Positions 28,265-36,711 of a DNA stretch of 64,000 bases are shown in pieces (position 1 is the stretch's first letter; every line of letters begins with the position of its first letter). Both the position numbers and the translations under genes were made by a program. Source of the stretch: Pseudomonas mohnii (GTDB lineage Bacteria > Pseudomonadota > Gammaproteobacteria > Pseudomonadales > Pseudomonadaceae); assembly GCF_900105115.1 (NCBI RefSeq), contig NZ_FNRV01000001.1, forward strand, positions 2,837,501 to 2,901,500. Reading direction: 5' to 3'. A model generated the notes under the pieces. The model was given only the letters and a program-made list of their open reading frames with translations, had not been told where the DNA came from and ran no database searches.

Positions 28265-28989
28265 CTGAATCCGTACTGGTCACCGGTTCCAGCCGTGGTA
28301 TCGGCCGCGCCATCGCCCTGCGCCTGGCCCAGGCCGGGCACGATATCGTGTTGCATTGCCGCAGCGGCCTGGCAGACGCCGAAACAGTGAAGGCCGACAT
28401 CGAAGCCTTGGGGCGCCAGGCCCGCGTCCTGCAATTCGACGTGTCCGACCGCGCCCGCTGCAAAGCCATCCTTGAGGCCGACGTCGAGGCCCATGGCGCC
28501 TATTACGGCGTAGTGCTCAACGCCGGCCTGACCCGTGACGGTGCTTTTCCGGCGCTGAGCGAGGATGATTGGGATGTGGTGATGCGCACCAACCTCGACG
28601 GTTTCTACAACGTGCTGCACCCGGTGATGATGCCGATGATCCGTCGTCGCGCCGCCGGGCGAATTGTCTGCATTACCTCGGTGTCCGGGCTGATCGGCAA
28701 CCGTGGCCAGGTCAACTACAGCGCCTCGAAGGCCGGGTTGATCGGTGCTGCCAAGGCGTTGGCGATCGAGTTGGGCAAGCGCAAAATCACCGTCAACTGT
28801 GTCGCACCCGGCCTGATCGACACAGCCATGCTCGATGAAAACGTGCCGGTGGAAGAACTGATGAAAATGATCCCTGCTCAACGCATGGGCACCCCTGAAG
28901 AGGTGGCCGGTGCGGTGAATTTCCTGATGTCGGCGGAAGCCTCGTACATCACCCGGCAGGTTCTGGCCGTCAACGGAGGCCTGTGCTGA
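28261..28989 (+). CDS. 3-Oxoacyl-ACP reductase (FabG-type), aryl polyene cluster (ApeQ-like)
   Basis: A 242-residue short-chain dehydrogenase. TGSSRGIGRA binds NADP, LNAG is the structural motif, and Ser140, Tyr153 and Lys157 (VNYSASKAGL) form the catalytic triad. It reduces each beta-keto intermediate before dehydration. ATG at 28261 overlaps the dehydratase stop, and the TGATG at its end starts the last ketosynthase. Family FabG proteins are common, but the operon position fixes the role. Confidence 0.92.
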   Translation: MTESVLVTGSSRGIGRAIALRLAQAGHDIVLHCRSGLADAETVKADIEALGRQARVLQFDVSDRARCKAILEADVEAHGAYYGVVLNAGLTRDGAFPALSEDDWDVVMRTNLDGFYNVLHPVMMPMIRRRAAGRIVCITSVSGLIGNRGQVNYSASKAGLIGAAKALAIELGKRKITVNCVAPGLIDTAMLDENVPVEELMKMIPAQRMGTPEEVAGAVNFLMSAEASYITRQVLAVNGGLC

Positions 28990-30215
28990 TGAAGCGCGTC
29001 GTCGTCACCGGCATGGCCGGCATCACGTCCCTGGGCAGCGATTGGGAAACCATCGTCGGCCACTTCGCGGCCAACCGCAGCGGCATCCGTCGCATGGATG
29101 AATGGGATCGCTTTACCGAACTCAACACCCGTCTGGCCGGCCCCATCGACGACTTCAAGGTGCCAAGCCACTGGACGCGCAAACAACTGCGCAGCATGGG
29201 CCGGGTGTCGCGGCTTGCGGTGGGTGCGGCGGAGATGGCGCTTGCCGACGCCGGGCTGTTGGGCGACGAATCGATCAAGGACGGACGCATGGGCGTCGCC
29301 TGCGGCTCATCGACCGGCAGCACCGACGAGATCAAGGCGTTCGGCAACATGCTACTCAACTCGGTCGCCGAGGGCCTGAACGCCAACTCCTACGTGCGCA
29401 TGATGCCGCACACCACGGCCGCGAATATCAGCATTTTCTTCGGCCTCACCGGCCGCCTGATCCCGACCTCCAGCGCCTGCACCAGCGGCAGCCAGGGCAT
29501 CGGCTACGCCTACGAGGCGATCAAGTTCGGCCGCCTGCCATTGATGCTGGCCGGTGGCGCCGAAGAGCTTTGCCCGACCGAAGCCATGGTCTTCGACGCG
29601 CTCTACGCCACCAGCCTGAAAAACGACGCCCCGCAAACCAGCCCACGCCCCTACGACAAGGGCCGCGATGGCCTGGTGATCGGTGAAGGCGGCGGCATGC
29701 TGGTGCTGGAAGAACTGGAGCACGCCCTGGCCCGTGGCGCGCACATCCATGCCGAGATCGTCGGTTTCGGCAGCAACGCCGACGGCCAGCACACCACTCG
29801 TCCGGAGCAAGTCACCATGCGCCGGGCCATGGAACTGGCGCTGGAAGACGCCGGACTCAAGCCTTCGGACATCGGCTACGTGAACGGCCACGGCACCGCC
29901 ACCGAACAGGGCGACATCGCCGAAACCCTGGCCACCAGCACCCTGTTCGGCGAGCACATGCCGATCAGCTCGCAAAAAAGCTTCCTCGGCCACACCCTCG
30001 GCGCCTGCGGCGCACTGGAATCCTGGTTCAGCATCGAAATGATGAACCGCGACCTGTACGTCCACACCCTCAACCTCGACGAAGTCGACCCGCACTGCGG
30101 CAAGCTGGATTACCTGCGCGGCGAGTTTCGGCAGATGAGCAACCAGTACGTGATGAACAACAACTTTGCGTTTGGCGGGGTGAATACTTCGTTGATTTTC
30201 AAGCGCTGGGCGTAA
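28989..30215 (+). CDS. Second beta-ketoacyl-ACP synthase, aryl polyene cluster (ApeR-like)
   Basis: A 408-residue FabF-type ketosynthase with Cys164 (TSSACTSGSQG), His301 (YVNGHGTATEQGD) and His335 (KSFLGHTLGACGA). As recalled, in known systems this enzyme performs the first condensation with the aryl starter or supports elongation. It is the last gene of the operon. The ATG at 28989 overlaps the reductase stop; a GTG at 28983 would add only two residues. A REPIN follows 14 bases after the stop and I see no classic T-run terminator. Confidence 0.92.
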   Translation: MKRVVVTGMAGITSLGSDWETIVGHFAANRSGIRRMDEWDRFTELNTRLAGPIDDFKVPSHWTRKQLRSMGRVSRLAVGAAEMALADAGLLGDESIKDGRMGVACGSSTGSTDEIKAFGNMLLNSVAEGLNANSYVRMMPHTTAANISIFFGLTGRLIPTSSACTSGSQGIGYAYEAIKFGRLPLMLAGGAEELCPTEAMVFDALYATSLKNDAPQTSPRPYDKGRDGLVIGEGGGMLVLEELEHALARGAHIHAEIVGFGSNADGQHTTRPEQVTMRRAMELALEDAGLKPSDIGYVNGHGTATEQGDIAETLATSTLFGEHMPISSQKSFLGHTLGACGALESWFSIEMMNRDLYVHTLNLDEVDPHCGKLDYLRGEFRQMSNQYVMNNNFAFGGVNTSLIFKRWA

Positions 30216-30228
30216 GCAGAATCCTATT

Positions 30229-30344
30229 TGTGGGAGCGAGCCCTGCTCGCGAAAAACGTCCAAACAACTCGGTCATTCAGGCACCGCGCGCTATCGTTGA
30301 CGTCCATCGTCGGCACGCCGCCCGGAGCAAGCTCGCTCCTACAA
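30229..30344. repeat. REPIN after the aryl polyene operon (degenerate)
   Basis: Left unit TGTGGGAGCGAGCCCTGCTC carries one extra C, and the right unit GAGCAAGCTCGCTCCTACA ends at 30344. The inner stem is partly lost. It lies between the convergent ketosynthase and DUF6124 genes and could act as a transcription barrier. Confidence 0.8.
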
Positions 30345-30347
30345 TGG

Positions 30348-30611
30348 TTAGGGCGGATCGAGTGTATTCAGCACCCGATTGACCGCCAGCTCGCCCAGCA
30401 TGATCAATTGCTGGATCCCCACCAAGGTGTCGCTCTGCGACCCCTTCAGGTACCTGGCGAAATCCATGGCCATCACGTTGGCGGAGGCCAGGGACACACA
30501 GGCGTGTTCCAGCAGGGTGTGGTTGTCGATATCGGGGTCGATGAGGAAGATGCTGCTCGGCCGGTGTGGCGCGTGCGGACCGGTGTCCGCTGAATTTTCT
30601 GAATCGGTCAT
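30348..30611 (-). CDS. DUF6124 family protein
   Basis: An 87-residue protein of the DUF6124 (formerly DUF3077) family, restricted to Pseudomonas as far as I recall. After a polar N-terminus come FLIDPDIDNHTLLEHACVSL and LKGSQSDTLVGIQQLIMLGE, which predict two or three amphipathic helices. No catalytic residues are apparent and the function is unknown. The ATG at 30611 has AGGA nine bases upstream; the frame is open further, but the upstream DNA is a structured leader, not coding. Flanked by REPINs on both sides. Confidence 0.75.
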   Translation of the reverse strand: MTDSENSADTGPHAPHRPSSIFLIDPDIDNHTLLEHACVSLASANVMAMDFARYLKGSQSDTLVGIQQLIMLGELAVNRVLNTLDPP

Positions 30612-30960
30612 GATTAAGCGTCCTGTAGCAGATCGGGCCGACACCTCATCGCGACTTATCAAAAGGGTGGCAGCTGTACGCAGGTTAGTAGACCGGCCGA
30701 TGTACCCCGGCGCGCCCGAAGACGCCCTGCGCACGGCTGCCATCAAGGGCAGGTACGGGAATACCTGCCTATCAGGAGCGCTAATGCGCTTACTTCGGAA
30801 CGGGCTACTAAACCCGATCACTGACCATCAGTGACGCCGATCAAGTTAACGATGGCCCCCGAAGCGCACAAGCCGGCGGATTCTGGGGTAGTTGCAGGCA
30901 ACGTCGCAAGGCGCTGTAGCCTATCCTGGGTAGTTCAGAAATGTCCCACGGGCAGCGGCG
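30612..30960 (-). promoter_or_regulatory. Structured leader upstream of the DUF6124 gene
   Basis: On the minus strand several perfect stems follow one another: TCACTGA/TCAGTGA (30818-30834), CGGG/CCCG (30801-30816), AGCGC/GCGCT (30777-30790) and GGCAGGTA/TACCTGCC (30748-30769). In addition, GGTTTAGTAG (30805-30814) can pair with CTACTAACC (30683-30691) about 120 bases away. Such density suggests a folded 5' UTR or embedded small RNA. The function is unknown, and I recall similar leaders before other DUF6124 genes. Confidence 0.55.
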
Positions 30961-30971
30961 AAAACTCTGAT

Positions 30972-31073
30972 CTGTAGGAGCGAGCTTGCTCGCGATGGTC
31001 CTTAACGATGACACGTGCTTCCTGGATGCACGCGGTGTTCTTTAGTCCATCGCGAGCAAGCTCGCTCCTACAG
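30972..31073. repeat. REPIN with near-perfect 27-base arms
   Basis: CTGTAGGAGCGAGCTTGCTC (from 30972) and its exact inverse GAGCAAGCTCGCTCCTACAG (ending at 31073) are the best-preserved pair in the window, suggesting a recent copy. It sits between the DUF6124 leader and the end of the LysR gene. Confidence 0.92.
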
Positions 31074-31093
31074 GGAATATTGTGTTCACACCG

Positions 31094-31996
31094 TCACGGC
31101 TTCAGCGGCTCAACCTTCCTCGTCAACAACTCCACAAACGCTCTCGCCATCGGCGATTTCTGATCCTTGCGTTGCACCAGCCACACCGCCGACACCGCCG
31201 CCGGGTCGAGCAAGGGTCGATAGACCACGCCATCAATGCGCATCCGCTGGTAGGACGCCGGCAACACCGACACCCCCAAACCCGCCGCCACCAAACCGAT
31301 GATGGTCATCGCCTCGCCGGCCTCTTGGGCGAAGTGCGGGCTGAAGCCGGCGTCGCGGGCCAGGCTGAGGAGTTGTGCGTACAGGCCACTGCCGTAACTG
31401 CGCGGGAAAAATACGAAAGGCTCCAGAGCCAGGGCCGACAGGAACAATCCCTCTTCACTGTCCTTGACCAACGGGTGCTTGGAGCTGAGCACCGCCACCA
31501 GCGGCTCGCGCATCAACTCCACCACGCTGAGGGAGTCCGGCAGGCCCAATGGCCGCATGATGCCGACCTCGATCGATTCGTCCACCAGCGCATCGGCCAC
31601 TTGGGTGCTGCTCATTTCCCTCAGGTTCAGGTGCACCGCCGGGAAACGCTGGCGAAACGAGAAAATCGCCTGGGGAATGGTCGAGTTGAACGGTGCCGAC
31701 GAGGTGAAACCGATCTTCAATTCACCCAACTCACCGAGCTGGGCCCGGCGGGCGACATCTGCCGCTTTGTCGACTTGGGCCAGCACCAGCCGAGCCTCTT
31801 CGAGAAACAGTCGACCCGCCTCGCTCAGCTCGACCCGACGATTGGTACGTTCGAACAACCGCGCTCCGACCTCCTGTTCCAGCGCCTGAATCTGCTGGCT
31901 CAGCGGTGGCTGCGAGATGCCCAGCACTTGGGCGGCGCGGCCAAAATGCAGTTCTTCGGCAACGGCGATGAAGTAGCGCAGATGACGCAATTCCAT
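31094..31996 (-). CDS. LysR-type transcriptional regulator
   Basis: A 300-residue LysR regulator. Residues 1-60 are the winged helix-turn-helix (MELRHLRYFIAVAEELHFGR, then QPPLSQQIQALEQEVGARLF) of the BenM/CatM-like subgroup, followed by a periplasmic-binding-protein-like effector domain. Divergent from an MFS transporter with 120 bases between them, it most likely controls that gene and itself in response to a small organic molecule. The pair corresponds in position to PA5029/PA5030, as I recall. The inducer is unknown. Confidence 0.9.
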   Translation of the reverse strand: MELRHLRYFIAVAEELHFGRAAQVLGISQPPLSQQIQALEQEVGARLFERTNRRVELSEAGRLFLEEARLVLAQVDKAADVARRAQLGELGELKIGFTSSAPFNSTIPQAIFSFRQRFPAVHLNLREMSSTQVADALVDESIEVGIMRPLGLPDSLSVVELMREPLVAVLSSKHPLVKDSEEGLFLSALALEPFVFFPRSYGSGLYAQLLSLARDAGFSPHFAQEAGEAMTIIGLVAAGLGVSVLPASYQRMRIDGVVYRPLLDPAAVSAVWLVQRKDQKSPMARAFVELLTRKVEPLKP

Positions 31997-32116
31997 GGGA
32001 TTTCCATTAGGTCGTAAAAGCTATCAAACAGGTCGAACAATATATTGGATTGAATCATTAGCCAGCTATATGCTTTTTTCATTGCCTGACCGGCTGCGCC
32101 CCTCCCGAGGTCCAAC
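31997..32116. promoter_or_regulatory. Divergent LysR/MFS control region
   Basis: The 120-base gap holds the perfect palindrome CAATATATTG (32038-32047), a plausible LysR-type operator. A plus-strand promoter candidate, TTGGAT (32045-32050), 16 bases, then TATATG (32067-32072), overlaps it. The region is A+T-rich relative to its surroundings. Confidence 0.45.
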
Positions 32117-33397
32117 GTGAAAACTGCTGTCGCCCCACTTGCCCATGAAGTTCCACCTGCCGTACAGGACGATGTCGTCGCTGAACTCAAGGAGATCTAC
32201 ATCGAAAAAGGCACGCCGGCGTTCATGCGCACGGTGCTGGCGCTGTTCTGCGGTGGCTTCGCGACCTTTGCCCTGCTGTACTGCGTGCAGCCGATGATGC
32301 CGCTGTTGTCCCACGAGTATTCGATCAACGCGGCGCAAAGCAGCCTGATCCTGTCGGTGGCCACTGGCATGCTCGCTATCGGCCTGTTGATCACCGGTCC
32401 CCTGTCAGATCGCGTCGGGCGCAAACCGGTGATGGTCGCGGCGTTGTTCGCCGCCGCACTGTGCACCATCGCCAGTTCGATGATGCCGAGCTGGCACGGG
32501 GTGCTGCTGATGCGCGCGCTGATCGGTTTGTCGCTGAGTGGCCTGGCGGCGGTGGCCATGACCTATCTGAGCGAAGAAATTCACCCGCATCACATCGGCC
32601 TGGCGATGGGCCTGTACATCGGCGGCAACGCCATCGGCGGGATGAGCGGGCGACTGATTACCGGGGTGTTGATCGACTTCGTCAGTTGGCACACGGCAAT
32701 GCTGGTGATCGGTGGCCTGGCACTGATTGCGGCGGCGGTGTTCTGGAAAATCCTCCCGGAATCGCGCAACTTCCGCGCCCGCTCGTTGCACCCGCGCAGC
32801 CTGCTCGATGGCTTCACCATGCACTTTCGCGACGCTGGCCTGCCGCTGCTGTTTCTCGAAGCCTTCGTGTTGATGGGCGCGTTCGTCACGCTGTTCAACT
32901 ACATCGGCTATCGGCTGCTGGCCGAGCCGTACCACATGGAGCAAGCCTTCGTCGGGCTGCTGTCGGTGGTGTACCTGTCGGGTATCTACAGTTCGGCGAA
33001 AATCGGCTCGCTGGCCGACAAACTCGGCCGGCGCAAGGTGCTCTGGAGCACCATCGTGCTGATGCTCGCCGGTCTTGCCCTGACGATGTTCACAGCGCTG
33101 CCGCTGGTGATCTTCGGCATGCTGGTGTTCACTTTCGGTTTCTTCGCCGCCCACTCCGTGGCCAGCAGCTGGATCGGCCGCCGCGCCACCAAGGCCAAGG
33201 GCCAGGCATCGTCGCTGTACCTGTTCAGCTACTACGCCGGTTCGAGCATTGCCGGCACGGCGGGCGGGGTGTTCTGGCACCTGGGCGGCTGGAACGGTAT
33301 CGGTTTATTCATCGGCGGGCTGCTGTTGGTGGCGCTGCTGGTCGCGCTGAAACTGGCGAAGTTGCCGCCGTTGCCGGGCACCGGCGCGACTATCTGA
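32117..33397 (+). CDS. MFS transporter (YnfM-like)
   Basis: A 426-residue major facilitator with twelve predicted helices and an N-terminal cytoplasmic extension of about 45 residues. GPLSDRVGRKPVMV between helices 2 and 3 is the family's motif A, and IGSLADKLGRRKVLWS its C-terminal counterpart. YnfM-like members export drugs or sugars. Regulated, in all likelihood, by the divergent LysR protein. Its end overlaps the last type II secretion gene by eight bases, tail to tail. Confidence 0.88.
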   Translation: MKTAVAPLAHEVPPAVQDDVVAELKEIYIEKGTPAFMRTVLALFCGGFATFALLYCVQPMMPLLSHEYSINAAQSSLILSVATGMLAIGLLITGPLSDRVGRKPVMVAALFAAALCTIASSMMPSWHGVLLMRALIGLSLSGLAAVAMTYLSEEIHPHHIGLAMGLYIGGNAIGGMSGRLITGVLIDFVSWHTAMLVIGGLALIAAAVFWKILPESRNFRARSLHPRSLLDGFTMHFRDAGLPLLFLEAFVLMGAFVTLFNYIGYRLLAEPYHMEQAFVGLLSVVYLSGIYSSAKIGSLADKLGRRKVLWSTIVLMLAGLALTMFTALPLVIFGMLVFTFGFFAAHSVASSWIGRRATKAKGQASSLYLFSYYAGSSIAGTAGGVFWHLGGWNGIGLFIGGLLLVALLVALKLAKLPPLPGTGATI

Positions 33398-33848
33398 GCA
33401 CCATTCGCGCCTCCAGCACGGCGTCGCGCTTTTCCAGGGTCAGCGACTGCAGCGCAATACCGTCACGTTCGATGCGGTCCAGCCATGGCAGCAATGTCAT
33501 GGCTTCACCACGGACGGTCAGGCGCAGCAGGTCGTTGTCGCTGTCCATCTGCTGCAACTCAAGCCCTGCGGTGGCTGCGCTTTCGCTGATGCGCAACGAC
33601 AGGGGCTGATCGACCGGTGTTGGCCGATGGCTGGAAGGTCGCGCCTGTTGCAGTCGGGCCGCCAGCGCCAGCTGCTGTTGATACTGACGCTCGGCCGTCA
33701 TCAGTCGTTGTTGCGTCGGTTGCCAGAGCAGACTGAACGCCGCGACACTCAGGACAAACACACTCAGCCCCCCTAGCAGCCTCTGCTCTCGAATGGACAG
33801 ACGCGCCCAGCGTCGTAACGTCGCTGCTTTAAGCTCGTGTGGCTTCAT
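33390..33848 (-). CDS. gspM: Type II secretion protein GspM
   Basis: A 152-residue inner-membrane protein: short cytoplasmic start, one helix (LLGGLSVFVLSVAAFSLLW, about 24-42), then a coiled coil and a small periplasmic ferredoxin-like domain. GspM pairs with GspL to hold the secretion ATPase at the inner membrane. Last gene of the operon; the ATGA overlap with gspL shows coupling. Confidence 0.85.
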   Translation of the reverse strand: MKPHELKAATLRRWARLSIREQRLLGGLSVFVLSVAAFSLLWQPTQQRLMTAERQYQQQLALAARLQQARPSSHRPTPVDQPLSLRISESAATAGLELQQMDSDNDLLRLTVRGEAMTLLPWLDRIERDGIALQSLTLEKRDAVLEARMVLR

Positions 33849-34951
33849 GCCTCTTGCTCCACGGTCAGGGTTGCCTGGACACCGTTTTGGTTCTTGCTCG
33901 CGTTGTCGATGCGCACGGGCGTTCCCTGTTGCCGCCCACGCTCGCGCAGCAACTCAAGCTCGGCAAAGCTGTTGGCGGTCAGCTGGATTTTCCAGCCGTC
34001 ACCCTGGCGAAACTCGATGCGCTGGACTTCGACCGGACTGGCCCCAATGACTTGCTCGACCAGATTGACCAGGCCGGCGATACGGCTGGCCTGTGGCTCC
34101 GCGCCCTGGATTTGCAGGGCGCCGAGTTGCGCCGCCAGATCGACGATGCGTGTCTGTTCCGGGTAAAGCGCCTTGAACTGCTGTTCGTTGCGGCTGTGGA
34201 GCTCACGGCCCTGGCTGTCGAGAAAGTGGATTCGCGCTTCACTGGCGCCCCAGTTCAGCGCCAACAGCATGGCCATGGCCAACCCACCCAGACGCCAGGG
34301 CAGACGCTTGCGCTGCCGGGCAAAATCACCGTGCAGCAGATTGATGGCCTGTGGCGACGCCTGGGTCAGCCATTGATCCGCATCGGCCCTCTCCTGTCGC
34401 TCGTCACGCCACTGAATATCGATGGGCAGCCCCGGTTTGAGCAGTGTCAGTCCATCCTCCGCCAACGTCAGACGAGCGGACAAACCACCGCCGAGCATCC
34501 AGCGGCCGAACCACCAGACGCCGAGCGTCTGGTCCCGTGGCAACCGATCGGCATCGACGAAGACCGAACGCACTTCGATGCCCGCCTCCTTCAACAGCTG
34601 AAGCACGGCGGTGAAGCGTTCGCGATTGATCACCATCACCGGATAACGCCCTTGCGGGTCGCGAGTGCCGACGCTCAGGTGCAGTTTTTCCAGTGATTCA
34701 CCCAGTTGATCTTCAACGGCGAAGGCGATGGTTTGTGCAGCGGGTCGGCGTCTGGCGGGCCAGGGCTCACTGCGTACCCAACTGCAGAGTTCCATGGGCA
34801 ACAACAGGTCGACGGCCTGCCCCTTCAGTCCCGGCGCCGCCTGGATCAGCGGCATAAGACGTCGTTGGCCGGTCGACGACCACACACAACAGGGCCAGTC
34901 GAGCGACGGCGTGGCCAGGCCTTCGGCCGTCAGGTAGAGCCAGGTTTTCAT
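33845..34951 (-). CDS. gspL: Type II secretion protein GspL
   Basis: A 368-residue bitopic protein: an actin-like cytoplasmic domain (residues 1 to about 230) that binds GspE, one membrane helix near 238 (LGGLAMAMLLALNWGA), and a periplasmic ferredoxin-like domain that meets GspM. It links ATP hydrolysis to pseudopilus growth. Overlaps gspK and gspM by four bases each. Confidence 0.88.
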   Translation of the reverse strand: MKTWLYLTAEGLATPSLDWPCCVWSSTGQRRLMPLIQAAPGLKGQAVDLLLPMELCSWVRSEPWPARRRPAAQTIAFAVEDQLGESLEKLHLSVGTRDPQGRYPVMVINRERFTAVLQLLKEAGIEVRSVFVDADRLPRDQTLGVWWFGRWMLGGGLSARLTLAEDGLTLLKPGLPIDIQWRDERQERADADQWLTQASPQAINLLHGDFARQRKRLPWRLGGLAMAMLLALNWGASEARIHFLDSQGRELHSRNEQQFKALYPEQTRIVDLAAQLGALQIQGAEPQASRIAGLVNLVEQVIGASPVEVQRIEFRQGDGWKIQLTANSFAELELLRERGRQQGTPVRIDNASKNQNGVQATLTVEQEA

Positions 34952-35796
34952 GGGTTTATCTCGTGGGAATTCGACGGCAGCACACGCCGTTGCAGGATCT
35001 TCAGTTGGCGTGTTTTAGGATCGCGTTCGACATCGGTGGCCAGGCGCAAACGGCTTTGCCCCTGGGTCACCTGGACCGTGATCCGGTACCAGCGGCTATC
35101 GATGCCCAGGCCGTGGCTGCTCAAGCCCAGCCCCTCAAGCATCGGGTCTTGGGTGAAGGCCTGAACGCTCGGCCAAGACGTTGTCGAGCGCTGGCGCAGC
35201 AACGCGGTTACCGTTGCCGCGTCGAGGCCGTCGATTGAACGCAAGACTACTTCCGGGGCCGTATTGATGTTCAGCGCGGCTTCTTTGGGCAACGTTGCGA
35301 CCCAAGGCTCCAGCCGACGCAGCCGTTCACCGTCGACACCCGGCAGCAGGCGCAGTTGACTCGTTTCTCGCAACGCGCCCACCGGCGCCAATGGCAGTGC
35401 GGGCAATTCGAGCAACGCCAGCAGGCGATGCCAGCGATTGAGCGTGACCTGATCAATCTGACCCTGAATCAACAGGGCATTGACGTTGAAACGTCCGGCC
35501 AGGTCCTCGACCGCGACCCGTACTTGCGTGTCTTCAACCTCGTAACCACGGACTGTTGCCCAATCCTGAGTCAGATCGACCGGGCTCCCTGCCGTTTGCC
35601 CGGCGTCCTGCAACCGCAGCAACGTCCAGGTTTCATTGGCCAGGGCGAGTTGCTTCAAGTGCATCTGCTGCAACTGCTGAGCGCTGCTCTGCAGCAACAG
35701 CCGATGGCTGCGCAGCACCCCGCCGATGATCACCAGGGCAAGGCTCATGACCAGCAACACGCTGATCAAGGCCATGCCTCGCTGGCTCGTCTTCAT
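34948..35796 (-). CDS. gspK: Type II secretion minor pseudopilin GspK
   Basis: A 282-residue minor pseudopilin: MKTSQRGMALISVLLVMSLA carries the prepilin cleavage site (Gly-Met) and hydrophobic N-helix, followed by the large alpha domain typical of GspK (LNINTAPEVVLRSIDGLD). It caps the pseudopilus tip with GspI and GspJ. It lacks Glu5 of other pseudopilins, as GspK normally does. The ATG at 35796 overlaps the end of gspJ by four bases; an upstream in-frame extension to 35916 lies inside gspJ and is ignored. Confidence 0.88.
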   Translation of the reverse strand: MKTSQRGMALISVLLVMSLALVIIGGVLRSHRLLLQSSAQQLQQMHLKQLALANETWTLLRLQDAGQTAGSPVDLTQDWATVRGYEVEDTQVRVAVEDLAGRFNVNALLIQGQIDQVTLNRWHRLLALLELPALPLAPVGALRETSQLRLLPGVDGERLRRLEPWVATLPKEAALNINTAPEVVLRSIDGLDAATVTALLRQRSTTSWPSVQAFTQDPMLEGLGLSSHGLGIDSRWYRITVQVTQGQSRLRLATDVERDPKTRQLKILQRRVLPSNSHEINP

Positions 35797-36335
35797 GGCC
35801 AGGCCCCCGGCAACAACAGCACCCGCCGAATCGACTCGAAACGACCTGTCGACAGTTGCACTTCCAGCGCCAGCGGGGCATCGACCGCCTGGCCGGTCGG
35901 CCAATCGCTGCGCCAACCGGCCTGGCGATCGAACAGGCGCCAGCTCAAGTGCCGGACATCCTCGAGCAGTTTTTGCCGCTGCTCGATCTGCGTGCCTTCG
36001 GCTCGACTGTCACGCCACAACACGCCGTTGTCGAGGCGATAGGTCAGCGCTTGGCGTTCACTGCGGGCTTGATCCAGTGGGTTGCGCCAGTTGCCACGCT
36101 GCAATTGCAGCTGCGTTTGCCCCAGCATGATCGGCTGTTCGGTGACGTGCAGCAGATCGCGCTCGATCACCGCCACGGCGCGTTGCAGACGCCTGAATTC
36201 ACCTTCGTGGGTCATGGTGCTGCGCTGAACACGCACCACTCCGTCGAACAGCGTCCAGCTGGCCAGCCCCAACAGGGCGAAGATCGCCAAGGCGATCACC
36301 AACTCCAGCAAGGTGAACCCGGCCTGCCTATTCAT
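35793..36335 (-). CDS. gspJ: Type II secretion minor pseudopilin GspJ
   Basis: A 180-residue minor pseudopilin: MNRQAGFTLLELVIALAIFA is a textbook type IV prepilin-like leader with cleavage after Gly and Glu5. The C-terminal beta-rich domain is usual for GspJ. It is part of the tip complex. The ATG at 36335 is chosen because the cleavage motif follows at once. Overlaps gspI by eight bases. Confidence 0.88.
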   Translation of the reverse strand: MNRQAGFTLLELVIALAIFALLGLASWTLFDGVVRVQRSTMTHEGEFRRLQRAVAVIERDLLHVTEQPIMLGQTQLQLQRGNWRNPLDQARSERQALTYRLDNGVLWRDSRAEGTQIEQRQKLLEDVRHLSWRLFDRQAGWRSDWPTGQAVDAPLALEVQLSTGRFESIRRVLLLPGAWP

Positions 36336-36711
36336 GGCGATTGAGTATCCAGCCACTGGCGCGGTGCAGCACCTGCTCGCGACCGGCAAGGCTGACCTCG
36401 ACATCGACTTCGAGCAGACGCGGGTCGCTGCCGTTGCGGGCGCGCTGACGCACGACCCAGTCACGCCGATCCATGTGCACAAGCCGTTGCTGCGGCCCTA
36501 TGGCCGGCGTGGATTGCAGGTGCCATTCGGCCAACGCGTTGTCCGCCACCCAGGCCGCGATCAGTCGCTCTTCGACCACTGCCGCCTGCTTCACGACGTA
36601 TTGGCTCGCGGACAATACAGCCGTCGCCAGGGTGGCGAATATCGCCAGCGCCACCATGATTTCCAGCAGGGTGAATCCGTCCATGCGAGGCAGGATCGAC
36701 GGCCTAGCCAT
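36328..36711 (-). CDS. gspI: Type II secretion minor pseudopilin GspI
   Basis: A 127-residue minor pseudopilin with leader MARPSILPRMDGFTLLEIMV, cleavage after Gly and Glu5 present. GspI nucleates the tip complex with GspJ and GspK. The length matches the family. An ATG nine codons downstream (MDGFTLLE) is an alternative start. It overlaps gspH by eight bases. Confidence 0.86.
   Translation of the reverse strand: MARPSILPRMDGFTLLEIMVALAIFATLATAVLSASQYVVKQAAVVEERLIAAWVADNALAEWHLQSTPAIGPQQRLVHMDRRDWVVRQRARNGSDPRLLEVDVEVSLAGREQVLHRASGWILNRHE

Noticed and set aside
11837..30215. Dialkylresorcinol genes (darA/darB) that often accompany aryl polyene clusters
   Set aside because: No matching genes are present in or next to the operon.
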